Of a stretch of DNA of 64,000 nt, positions 40,417 to 48,473 are shown in pieces. The stretch covers positions 1-64,000 of IMG/VR virus record IMGVR_UViG_3300023174_005819, one strand, 5' to 3'. The notes below the pieces were generated by a model, which saw only the letters and a program-made list of their open reading frames with translations, ran no database searches and was not told where the DNA came from. Origin of the DNA: a virus. Made by a program: the position numbers and the translations under genes. Every line of letters begins with the position of its first letter. The stretch's first letter is position 1.

Positions 40417-41075
40417 TGAATAAATTATTAGAATTAGCCCATTCTCTCGATAAATTCGTAGTAGGAATGGAGGGAAATGTTTCTCAAAGAATAAAAAATG
40501 ATTTTTTAATAAAAGCTAGTGGATGTAGTTTGAAAAAACTATCCGAACAAGATCTTGTATTATGTAATATAAAAGGGAAGCAAATTAATAATTTTAAAAA
40601 AAGACCTAGTATTGAAGCGCAATTTCATTCTATTTTATTCCAAAATATAAATATAGAATTTATAGCTCATAGCCATCCAATTAATACTTTAAAAATTTTA
40701 TGTACTGAATTAGTAGAGGAATTTGCAAATAATAGATTATTTCCAGATCAAGTTGTTTTCAATGGAATAAAATCGTGCGTTGTACCATATGTAGCACCAG
40801 GAATTGAATTAGCTATAGAAATTAATAAAAGTATAAATATCTTTAATCAATTTAATAAATATTTTCCTAAGTTAATTTTACTTAAAAATCATGGAGTTAT
40901 ATCTTTGGGTTCTACCGCAGAGGAATGCTTGGTTGCAACAGAGATATGTGAAAAAGCAGCAGAAATTTTCTTAGGATCAAAATTATCAGGAAGCATAAAT
41001 TTTTTAACTGAATCAGATCAATTAGAATTAGAAAAAGATCCAAATGAAATTTATAGAAAAGGTTTATTAACATGA
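40416..41075 (+). CDS. Class II aldolase/adducin-family protein
   Basis: 219 aa. MEGNVSQRI (gGNvS), IKASGCSLKKL, PSIEAQFHSILF with E67, FIAHSHP (H85, H87) and LLKNHGVISLG (third His) are the Zn site and catalytic acid of L-fuculose-phosphate aldolase-like enzymes. It could process a sugar phosphate feeding the block. Joined to the preceding gene as TAATG. Confidence 0.85.
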   Translation: MNKLLELAHSLDKFVVGMEGNVSQRIKNDFLIKASGCSLKKLSEQDLVLCNIKGKQINNFKKRPSIEAQFHSILFQNINIEFIAHSHPINTLKILCTELVEEFANNRLFPDQVVFNGIKSCVVPYVAPGIELAIEINKSINIFNQFNKYFPKLILLKNHGVISLGSTAEECLVATEICEKAAEIFLGSKLSGSINFLTESDQLELEKDPNEIYRKGLLT

Positions 41076-41365
41076 AGGTAATATATATCGATATAGACGA
41101 AACAATTTGCAATACTCCAGAAAGTAGGGATTATTTTCAAGCAACCCCAATAAAAGAAAATATAGAAAAAATAAATAAACTCTATGAACAAGGTAATACG
41201 ATTGTATATTGGACATCTAGAGGTAGTAGAAAACAAATTAATTGGTATGCATTAACTAAATCCCAATTAGACTCATGGGGAGTAAAATATCACGAATTAA
41301 GAGTAGATAAACCATACTATGATTTATTTATTGATGATAAAACATTAAGAATTGAAGAAGTATGA
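41072..41365 (+). CDS. HAD-superfamily small phosphatase
   Basis: 97 aa. MKVIYIDIDETIC is HAD motif I (DxDxT-type with IDID), YWTSRGSRK is motif II, and YDLFIDDKTL is motif IV. Short capless HADs of this kind accompany nucleotidyltransferases in capsule loci and may remove sugar phosphates. ATGA overlaps at both ends. Confidence 0.82.
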   Translation: MKVIYIDIDETICNTPESRDYFQATPIKENIEKINKLYEQGNTIVYWTSRGSRKQINWYALTKSQLDSWGVKYHELRVDKPYYDLFIDDKTLRIEEV

Positions 41366-41838
41366 AAATTATATCTCACAGAGGCAATATTAATGGAAAA
41401 GTCTTAGATAAGGAAAATAAACCCTCATATCTAGATTCTGCGATTTTCTCTAAAATTGAAGTAGAAGCAGACATTAGATGGATAGATAATAAATTTTATC
41501 TTGGCCATGACAATCCAGATTATATTATAAATGAAGAATGGATTTTAAAAAGAAAGGATTATATATGGTTTCATTGTAAAAATTTAGAAGCTGCACAAAA
41601 ACTAGAAACTTTATCTAAGGATATAAAATACTTTTGCCATACCAATGATCCATTTATATCTACTAGCACAAATCATTTTTGGGTTCATGATTTTACTTGT
41701 AATTTAAACAATCAATGCATTATACCATTATTAGATGAAATTGATATTAAAAATTTTAACAATAAAATTGTTTACGCGGTATGCACGGATTATGTAAATT
41801 TTTGTAAATATAATTTACGCCAAAAGGGATTATGCTAA
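41362..41838 (+). CDS. GDPD/PI-PLC-like TIM-barrel fragment or short relative
   Basis: 158 aa. MKIISHRGNINGK, EVEADIRWIDNKFYLGHDNP matches the HRG....E.D.......GHD pattern of glycerophosphodiesterases, but the protein is about half the family's usual length and ends soon after FWVHDFTCNL. It is either a truncated form or a compact branch found with HAD and nucleotidyltransferase genes in capsule loci. Confidence 0.6.
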   Translation: MKIISHRGNINGKVLDKENKPSYLDSAIFSKIEVEADIRWIDNKFYLGHDNPDYIINEEWILKRKDYIWFHCKNLEAAQKLETLSKDIKYFCHTNDPFISTSTNHFWVHDFTCNLNNQCIIPLLDEIDIKNFNNKIVYAVCTDYVNFCKYNLRQKGLC

Positions 41839-43400
41839 TTAAAGATAATATTCAACTTATAATTCCTATGTCGGGAAAAGGAAAGAGATTTGCTGAAGCT
41901 GGATATAAAACATTAAAACCATTGCTAGAAGTAGATGGTTTTCCAATGGTTCAACATGTATTAAATCTTTTTCCTGGAGTAACAGACATATCTTTCATTT
42001 GTGATGAAGCACATATAAAAGAAACTAATATGCTACAAATATTAAAATCAATTGCACCAAATGCCAAAATATTTAAAATTTATAATAACACAAAAGGTCC
42101 AGTAAATGCCGTATGTTCAATCGAAGAACATATAGACGAAAACAAAGAAGTAATTGTGTCTTATTGCGATTATGGTACAGATTGGGATTTCGACAAGTTC
42201 TTAGAAATAACTAGAAATGGAAATTTCGATGGAGCAATACCATGTTATACAGGATTTCACCCTCATATGTTGGGTAGCGATAATTACGCTTTTTGTAGAG
42301 AAGAAAATAAAATACTTTTAGAAATTAAGGAAAAAGAACCATTTACAAACAATAGAATGAATGAATACGCTTCAAATGGAACTTACTATTTTAAAACAGG
42401 ATCAATTCTTAAAAAATATTTTAAAGAATTAATTGACTTAGACCTTAATTTAAAAGGAGAATATTATGTCAGTTTAGTTTATAATCTTTTAGTTAGAGAC
42501 AATTTAAAAGTTAATATTTTTGAAATTAAAAAAATGCTTCAATGGGGAACGCCATATGATCTAGAGATATATAAAAGTTGGTCATCTTATTTTAGTAATA
42601 TTAAAAAACCTCAAACGCCAATCTACAATGATCCAGAAACTACATTAATTTTGCCAATGGCTGGAAGAGGAAGCAGATTTTCTGAAGAAGGTTATTCATT
42701 GCCAAAGCCATTATTAGAAGTAGACTCAAAACCAATGATAATACAAGCTGTAGATTGTCTTCCTCAATCACAAAATAATATATTTATATGTTTATCAGAG
42801 CATATTAAAAATTTTAATTTAGAAGAAAAATTAAAAAATAAATATTCAAATTGTAAGGTTTTATCTATAGACCGAACTACCCAAGGCCAAGCTTGTACTT
42901 GTGAATTAGCTATTAAAAACTTTAAATTAGACTTAAACAAACCAATCTTAATTTCCGCTTGTGATAACGGAGTTTACTATGATCAAGACAAGTATTTAAA
43001 ATTATTAGAAGATAAGAATAACGATATTATTGTTTGGTCTTTCAGAAATAACCAAACTAGTAAAGTGCATCCTAATATGTATTCTTGGTTAGACGTAGAT
43101 GGAGATAATAATTTAAAATATGTTTCTTCTAAAAAATTCATATATGATGATCCATTAAAAACTCATGCAATTATAGGAACTATGTTTTTTAGAAAAGCTA
43201 AATATTTTATGGATGGTCTACAAAAAAATTACGAAGAAAATATAACAACAAATAATGAATTTTATGTAGACGATGTATTGAATCAAAATATCAAAATGGG
43301 ATTAAATATAAAAGTATTTGAAGTTAAAAATTATATTTGTTGGGGAACTCCAGATGATTATAAAACTTATAATTATTGGAAAGATTATTTTAATAAATAA
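41832..43400 (+). CDS. Tandem two-domain sugar nucleotidyltransferase
   Basis: 522 aa made of two homologous GT-A-like nucleotidyltransferase domains. Domain 1 (about 7-255): IPMSGKGKRFAEAGYKTLKP and WGTPYDLE. Domain 2 (about 268-522): LPMAGRGSRFSEEGYSLPKP and WGTPDDYK. Both keep the G-x-G-x-R-F...KP NTP-binding motif and end alike, showing internal duplication. It would activate sugar-1-phosphates to NDP-sugars; possibly two substrates. Overlaps the previous gene by 7 nt. Confidence 0.85.
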   Translation: MLIKDNIQLIIPMSGKGKRFAEAGYKTLKPLLEVDGFPMVQHVLNLFPGVTDISFICDEAHIKETNMLQILKSIAPNAKIFKIYNNTKGPVNAVCSIEEHIDENKEVIVSYCDYGTDWDFDKFLEITRNGNFDGAIPCYTGFHPHMLGSDNYAFCREENKILLEIKEKEPFTNNRMNEYASNGTYYFKTGSILKKYFKELIDLDLNLKGEYYVSLVYNLLVRDNLKVNIFEIKKMLQWGTPYDLEIYKSWSSYFSNIKKPQTPIYNDPETTLILPMAGRGSRFSEEGYSLPKPLLEVDSKPMIIQAVDCLPQSQNNIFICLSEHIKNFNLEEKLKNKYSNCKVLSIDRTTQGQACTCELAIKNFKLDLNKPILISACDNGVYYDQDKYLKLLEDKNNDIIVWSFRNNQTSKVHPNMYSWLDVDGDNNLKYVSSKKFIYDDPLKTHAIIGTMFFRKAKYFMDGLQKNYEENITTNNEFYVDDVLNQNIKMGLNIKVFEVKNYICWGTPDDYKTYNYWKDYFNK

Positions 43401-43408
43401 AATTATTC

Positions 43409-44383
43409 ATGAATATTTTAATAACTGGTGGATTAGGATTTATTGGTTCTAATTTTATTAAATATATAATTCATAAAAATGAAGTAAATGTAATAATAAA
43501 TATAGATACAACAACAAAAAAACATACTTCATCTAATAAAAAAAATCTACAATCTATCGAAAATAATCCTAAATATAAATTTTATGATTTTTGGTTAGAT
43601 ATATTAGACTATTCTCCTTCGAAAGAAGAACTCAAAAGAATAATAAAAAATTATAATATAACTCATATAGTTCATTTTGCTGCTGAATCTCATGTTGATA
43701 ATTCAATATCTGACCCAAGAAGATTCATTCAATCTAATATATTAGGCACATTTAATCTTTTAGAAATTATTAGAGATTTTCCACAAATCAGATTTCATCA
43801 TATTTCTACTGATGAAGTTTATGGTAGTTTAGGAGAAAATGGAAAGTTTACAGAAACAACATCTTATGCCCCAAATTCTCCATATTCTGCATCAAAAGCC
43901 GCAAGTGATATGTTAGTTAGAGCATATAATCATACTTTTAAAAGTTTAATCACAATTTCTAATTGCTCTAATAATTATGGTCCAAATCAACATAATGAAA
44001 AATTTATACCAGTTGTTATTAATTCTATATTAAATAATAAAAAAATACCTGTTTATGGGAATGGAAAAAATATAAGAGATTGGATTTTTGTTAATGATCA
44101 TTGTGAAGCGGTATGGTCTATACTAAACAATGGTAAAATTGGAGATACCTATAATGTGGGCGGTAATTGTGAAAAAACAAACTTAGAGATTATTAATGAT
44201 ATTTGTGAAGTATTAAATGTTAATCCTCAAGATTACATATCTTTTGTAGAAGATCGTAAAGGACATGATTTTAGATACGCAATAGATAATGCTAAAATAA
44301 ACAAAGAATTAAACTGGTATCCAATTACATCTTTTAAAGATGGACTAAAACAAACAATTGATTTTTATAAAAATTTGTTATAA
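43409..44383 (+). CDS. rmlB: dTDP-glucose 4,6-dehydratase-like SDR
   Basis: 324 aa. GGLGFIGSNFIKYI (NAD fold), HFAAESHVDNSI, HISTDEVYGSLG, YSASKAASD (catalytic YxxxK) and NCSNNYGPNQHNEK are RmlB motifs. Product is a 4-keto-6-deoxy sugar nucleotide used for rhamnose and related sugars. Followed by the Gmd-like gene. Confidence 0.88.
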   Translation: MNILITGGLGFIGSNFIKYIIHKNEVNVIINIDTTTKKHTSSNKKNLQSIENNPKYKFYDFWLDILDYSPSKEELKRIIKNYNITHIVHFAAESHVDNSISDPRRFIQSNILGTFNLLEIIRDFPQIRFHHISTDEVYGSLGENGKFTETTSYAPNSPYSASKAASDMLVRAYNHTFKSLITISNCSNNYGPNQHNEKFIPVVINSILNNKKIPVYGNGKNIRDWIFVNDHCEAVWSILNNGKIGDTYNVGGNCEKTNLEIINDICEVLNVNPQDYISFVEDRKGHDFRYAIDNAKINKELNWYPITSFKDGLKQTIDFYKNLL

Positions 44384-44392
44384 TATATCAAT

Positions 44393-45538
44393 ATGAGTTT
44401 AAATTTTCAAGAAACCTATTATGGTAAAAAGATAGATACTTCTAATATTTTAAATATTGAAGATGCCAGCAGAATAATTAATGGAAGAAAAACAGTAGTA
44501 ATAACTGGAGTGACTGGTCAAGATGGAAGTCATATGGTTGATTTTTTGCTTAAAAATACAGATTATCTTATTTTTGGTGGAGTAAGAAGATTGAGCGTAT
44601 ACAATCATGAAAATATTAAACATATTAAGTCTGATAGATTTCATCTTATTAATTTTGATTTAACTGATTCTCATGCTATATCTAGAACTGTAGAAAAATT
44701 ACAACCAGATTATTTTATTAACTTTGCTGCCCAAAGCTTTGTTGCAAGTAGCTGGGATTTCGCTAGACAAACTTGGCAAACTAATTCTACAGCAGTTCTT
44801 GATATTTTAGAAGCTATAAGACTTTATAAACCATCTTGCAGACTTTATCAAGCTGGTTCAAGTGAGGAATTCGGAAATGTACAATATACTCCTCAAGATG
44901 AAAATCATCCATTAAAACCAAGAAGTCCATATGGAGCAAGTAAAGCAGCTTCTCGTCAATTAGTTAAGGTATATAGAGAATCTTATAATATATATGCTAT
45001 TCAAGGTTGGCTTTTTAATCATGAAGGCACAAGAAGGGGTGAAGAATTTGTTACTAGAAAAATTACAAAAAATGTAGCAAGAATTTCTAATGCGGTTAAA
45101 AATAACAAAGAATTTAATCCACTTGAATTAGGTAATATAGATGCAAAAAGAGATTGGAGTGATGCAGAAGATTTTATAGAAGGTGTTTGGATGATGTTAA
45201 ATCAAGATAAATACAATCAAAATTACGATGGAGCACCAAAAGAATATATTTTCTCATCTAATGAAACTCATACCATTAGAGAATTCGCAGAAAAAGCCTT
45301 TGCTTGCGCTGGAATTACTGGCGAATGGATTGGTGAAAAAGAACATGAAGTATACATATCTAATGATAAGAAAGTATTAATTCAAATTAATCCAAAATTC
45401 TATAGACCAGCTGAAGTAGAACTTCTACTTGGAAATTCAGACAAAGCTAGAAAAGAGTTAAACTGGCATCCGAAAATTTCATTTGACAAATTAATAGAAA
45501 AGATGGTAAACTGGGACATTGAAAATCTCAAATCATAA
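44393..45538 (+). CDS. gmd: GDP-mannose 4,6-dehydratase-like
   Basis: 381 aa. VITGVTGQDGSHMVDFLL, NFAAQSFVASSWD, AGSSEEFGNVQ, PRSPYGASKAASRQLV (YxxxK), NHEGTRRGEEFVTRKIT and KRDWSDAEDF are the standard Gmd motifs. GDP-4-keto-6-deoxymannose from this enzyme is the precursor of GDP-fucose, GDP-rhamnose and GDP-perosamine, which connects to the GT10/GT11 genes. A 30-residue N-terminal extension precedes the usual start. TATAAT lies eight bases before the ATG. Confidence 0.93.
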   Translation: MSLNFQETYYGKKIDTSNILNIEDASRIINGRKTVVITGVTGQDGSHMVDFLLKNTDYLIFGGVRRLSVYNHENIKHIKSDRFHLINFDLTDSHAISRTVEKLQPDYFINFAAQSFVASSWDFARQTWQTNSTAVLDILEAIRLYKPSCRLYQAGSSEEFGNVQYTPQDENHPLKPRSPYGASKAASRQLVKVYRESYNIYAIQGWLFNHEGTRRGEEFVTRKITKNVARISNAVKNNKEFNPLELGNIDAKRDWSDAEDFIEGVWMMLNQDKYNQNYDGAPKEYIFSSNETHTIREFAEKAFACAGITGEWIGEKEHEVYISNDKKVLIQINPKFYRPAEVELLLGNSDKARKELNWHPKISFDKLIEKMVNWDIENLKS

Positions 45539-45854
45539 ACTTTGTCAATTAATAGTTAAAAAATTTATTAAAGGAAATATTAATTGGCCAAGAGAAATTA
45601 AAATCGCTCAAAAATTGGTTAAAAAATTCAATTCTTTTGATTTTTGGGATAATCTAAAAGACTTAGGAAGCCCACCACCTTCATTAGCTTGGTTCCTTAA
45701 ACCAGAAGGTAAGGCTTTTATATTAAAAGAATATGAAAGTTTTAATTTAAATCTAAATATAGAAATAATAAAATTAGAACAAGATAAAGTTCAAGACGAT
45801 AAAAAGATTTGTAAAAAACCTAAAAGTTTGATAGAATTTATAAGACAAAAATGA
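45519..45854 (+). CDS. Hypothetical protein in the glycan block
   Basis: 111 aa, with a TTG start at 45519 inside the gmd end because no ATG is available in frame. CQLIVKKFIKGNINWPREIKI, SFDFWDNLKDLGSPPPSLAWF and FILKEYESFNL, then a lysine-rich tail. Conserved-looking tryptophans but no recognised family. Overlaps the next gene by ATGA, which supports expression. Confidence 0.5.
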   Translation: MKISNHKLCQLIVKKFIKGNINWPREIKIAQKLVKKFNSFDFWDNLKDLGSPPPSLAWFLKPEGKAFILKEYESFNLNLNIEIIKLEQDKVQDDKKICKKPKSLIEFIRQK

Positions 45855-46555
45855 AAAATATAGCTCTCACTTCTGCGATAAATTATAATGATTATTTAAA
45901 AATTTTCAAACAACATAATTATAATTATTTTGATGAAATATATGTAGTTACAGATACAAAGGAAGATAATGAACTACAAGAGATATGTAGTGATTCTAAA
46001 TTTAAATTAATAAAAACTGATAAATTTTATACTTTTGAAAATCAACCAGCAAAATTCAATCGAGGCGCAGCTTATACATACGCTATGAGTTTATTGCAAA
46101 ATCCAGAAATAATTACAATTATAGACGCTGATACTCTACTACCAGAGAGTTATCATAGTATATTTACAGAATTAAAATATAAAAAATTTGATTATATGGT
46201 GAGTGCTAGAAGATTCGTATTAGAAACTTATCAAGATTATTCAAAAGTCTTTTTAGAAAAAGATCCAAATTATAAATTGGAAATAAGAAGTTCTGATTGG
46301 GGTTGGGGATATTTACAAATTTTTCATGCAAAAAGTAAATGGTTAAAAAACGGGCTTGTATATCCAGAAAATTATGATTGTGCAGTATCAGATTTTATGT
46401 TTAGAAGGCAATTTGGATGGCATATTTTTAGACAAGATACAGAAGAACATTATTGGGATCCAGAGGCGCAAGTATGCTTAAGGCAATTTCCAGTATATGG
46501 TCTAGGTCCAAATAATATTAATTCAAGAGGTCGCCGTGCACCAGAATTTAAATAA
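45851..46555 (+). CDS. GT2-like glycosyltransferase
   Basis: 234 aa. DEIYVVTDTKEDN, NRGAAYTYAMSLLQNPEII then ITIIDADTLLP (DxD) and SSDWGWGYLQIF. GT-A fold, last gene of the block. The C-terminus HYWDPEAQVCLRQFP has a possible catalytic or acceptor loop. Confidence 0.75.
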   Translation: MKNIALTSAINYNDYLKIFKQHNYNYFDEIYVVTDTKEDNELQEICSDSKFKLIKTDKFYTFENQPAKFNRGAAYTYAMSLLQNPEIITIIDADTLLPESYHSIFTELKYKKFDYMVSARRFVLETYQDYSKVFLEKDPNYKLEIRSSDWGWGYLQIFHAKSKWLKNGLVYPENYDCAVSDFMFRRQFGWHIFRQDTEEHYWDPEAQVCLRQFPVYGLGPNNINSRGRRAPEFK

Positions 46556-46560
46556 TTTAG

Positions 46561-46588
46561 TTGCATTTTGTTAAAAGAAAGGTATAAT
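46561..46588 (+). promoter_or_regulatory. Promoter of the uvsX-like gene
   Basis: -35 TTGCAT (46561-46566), 16 bp, -10 TATAAT (46583-46588), six bases to the ATG at 46595. The GAAAGG just before the -10 is therefore not read as a ribosome site. Confidence 0.6.
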
Positions 46589-46594
46589 AAAATT

Positions 46595-47737
46595 ATGGGA
46601 AGAAAACCTAAAGAAGAAATCGTCCAATCATCTGGTCCAAGTTCATCAGATAGATTGTTATCATTTTTAAAAGAAAATAAAGAAGATCATTATAATTTCG
46701 AAGATGAAATTTATTATAAAGTATCAACTGGTAGTTTAAATCTCGATATCGCTACAAGTGGTGGCTTGTGTCCAGGTTTACATAGATTTATTGGTATGAA
46801 TGAAGGCGGTAAAACTTCAGAAGCCCTTGAGGTAACAAAGAATTTTCTTAAATCGGTAGAAAATTCAAGAGCTTTACTTTTTAAAGCAGAGGGAAGATTA
46901 AGCAAGGAAATTAAAGATCGTTCTGGTATTAAGTTTGTAACTGACCCAAAAGAATGGGTTGACGGAACTTGTTTCGTATTTGAATGTAATATTTTTGAAA
47001 CAGTTTCAGAATTAATGAAAGATCTTATCCAGTCTAATGATGAAAATAAGAGATATATGTTTATTTTAGATTCAGTTGACGGTTTGATGACAAAAGGTGA
47101 CTCTCAAAAAAGCATGACCGAAGCAACAAAGGTTGCTGGCGGAGCAGTTATTTCTTCTATGTTGATGAAGAGAATCTCTCTTGCACTTTCTAAACGTGGT
47201 CATATGGCAATTTTTATTAGTCAAGTTCGATCTGATATTAAACTCGATCCTTATGCCGCGAATAAGGATATTCGTCAAACTACTGCGACTGGTGGAAATG
47301 CATTATTGCATTTCGCTAATTGGATTCTTGAATTTGAACCAAAGTTCAACAAAGACCTTATTCTTGAAAAACCAAATGACAAATATGATCCAGTTAAGAA
47401 TAAAATTATTGGACATAACGTTAAGATTGTTATTAAAAAATCCACAAATGAATCTACAAACTCTAAGATTCAATACCCAATCAAATATGGTCGTAAAGAT
47501 GGTTCTTCTGTTTGGAGAGAATACGAAATTATTGATCAAATTTTGGCTTGGGAATTTGCAACAGCAAAAGGAGCATGGGTTACTTTTTCTGATGAGATCA
47601 TTGAAGAACTTAAAAAAGTAAATCTAGAACTTAAGAAGCAACATCAAGGAATAGATAATCTAAGATCTTATCTCGAAGAGAATAAACCAATCGTAGATTA
47701 TTTTTATAATAAATTCATTAATACTCTTGCATCATGA
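46595..47737 (+). CDS. uvsX: UvsX/RecA-like recombinase
   Basis: 380 aa from the ATG at 46595. Walker A-like GMNEGGKT at 67-74 (diverged from GPESSGKT), FKAEGRLSKE with the catalytic Glu region, YMFILDSVDGL (Walker B), and ISQVRSDIKLDPYAANKDI then TTATGGNALLHFA, the DNA-binding L2-like region. It forms filaments on single-stranded DNA for strand exchange. Overlaps the nuclease gene downstream by ATGA. Confidence 0.85.
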   Translation: MGRKPKEEIVQSSGPSSSDRLLSFLKENKEDHYNFEDEIYYKVSTGSLNLDIATSGGLCPGLHRFIGMNEGGKTSEALEVTKNFLKSVENSRALLFKAEGRLSKEIKDRSGIKFVTDPKEWVDGTCFVFECNIFETVSELMKDLIQSNDENKRYMFILDSVDGLMTKGDSQKSMTEATKVAGGAVISSMLMKRISLALSKRGHMAIFISQVRSDIKLDPYAANKDIRQTTATGGNALLHFANWILEFEPKFNKDLILEKPNDKYDPVKNKIIGHNVKIVIKKSTNESTNSKIQYPIKYGRKDGSSVWREYEIIDQILAWEFATAKGAWVTFSDEIIEELKKVNLELKKQHQGIDNLRSYLEENKPIVDYFYNKFINTLAS

Positions 47738-48153
47738 GATTATTGAATATTAACGGCAAGCTCGTTAATAAAAATGTAAGAAACTACGAAATAGATTGGG
47801 ATGGAAAATGCAGAAGCAAATTGCAATTTAAATTCAAGCAATTCTTCTATCCTTACTGGAAAAATCATATTGTTTATGAAGAGTTTCCAGTTTATGGAAG
47901 CATGCTTAAAGTAGATTTATTAAATGCTACGAAAAAGATAGCAGTTGAGATACAAGGCAATCAACACGAGAGTTTCAATAAATTCTTTCACGATAATTCT
48001 AGATTAAAATATCTTCAAAGCATAAAAAGAGATGTTAAGAAAGAAAAATGGCTTGAAATGAATGGATTTAAATTCTTAGAACTCTACGAAAATGATTTAA
48101 AAAGTCTGTCACCACAATATATAGAAGAAAAGTGCGGAATATTAATTATTTAA
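47734..48153 (+). CDS. Small PD-(D/E)xK nuclease-like protein
   Basis: 139 aa. YEEFPVYGSMLKVDLLNATKKIAVEIQGNQHESF gives E, D and ExQ of a PD-(D/E)xK fold in the Vsr/DUF559-like style (the Lys replaced by Gln); C-terminal LEMNGFKFLELYEND completes the fold. Position directly after uvsX suggests recombination, mismatch or junction processing (inference). Confidence 0.65.
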   Translation: MRLLNINGKLVNKNVRNYEIDWDGKCRSKLQFKFKQFFYPYWKNHIVYEEFPVYGSMLKVDLLNATKKIAVEIQGNQHESFNKFFHDNSRLKYLQSIKRDVKKEKWLEMNGFKFLELYENDLKSLSPQYIEEKCGILII

Positions 48154-48168
48154 GTGTAAAATTCTGTA

Positions 48169-48432
48169 GTGACAAATAAGAAAAAATTTAATTTCCCACC
48201 TGCTCTTTTAAAACAAATTGATGAATGCAGTTTTGGTGGATATATTCTTTTTAATTTTTCTAATAAAGGTGAACCTCAAGTATATACTAAATTTGATAAT
48301 CAAATAAATGCTATGGCTCTTTTATATTATTTAAATACATGGGGACAAAGCATAGACCAACTTAATCTAGAAGCCACTACTGATTTAATAGCAAGAAAAA
48401 ACGAAGAAGAAGATTCAGAAGAACAAGATTAA
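48169..48432 (+). CDS. Small hypothetical protein
   Basis: 87 aa from a GTG, six bases after a TAAAAT box. FNFPPALLKQIDECSFGGYIL, PQVYTKFDNQINAMALLYYLN and an acidic tail NEEEDSEEQD. No family recognised; the small size and acidic tail are like phage replication accessory proteins. Lies between the nuclease and the helicase. Confidence 0.55.
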   Translation: MTNKKKFNFPPALLKQIDECSFGGYILFNFSNKGEPQVYTKFDNQINAMALLYYLNTWGQSIDQLNLEATTDLIARKNEEEDSEEQD

Positions 48433-48435
48433 AAC

Positions 48436-48464
48436 TTGACTTTTAATTTCTAGTTTGGTATCAT
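48436..48464 (+). promoter_or_regulatory. Promoter of the helicase operon
   Basis: -35 TTGACT (48436-48441), 17 bp, -10 TATCAT (48459-48464), nine bases (ending AAGG) before the ATG at 48474. Confidence 0.6.
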
Positions 48465-48473
48465 ATATAAAGG

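Noticed and set aside
47181-47621. 146-aa plus-strand ORF inside uvsX
   Set aside because: Out-of-frame shadow within a well supported recombinase gene.
48469-48473. AAAGG as a ribosome binding site for dnaB
   Set aside because: It touches the start codon with no spacing and lies between the -10 and the ATG, so it would not act as a normal site.
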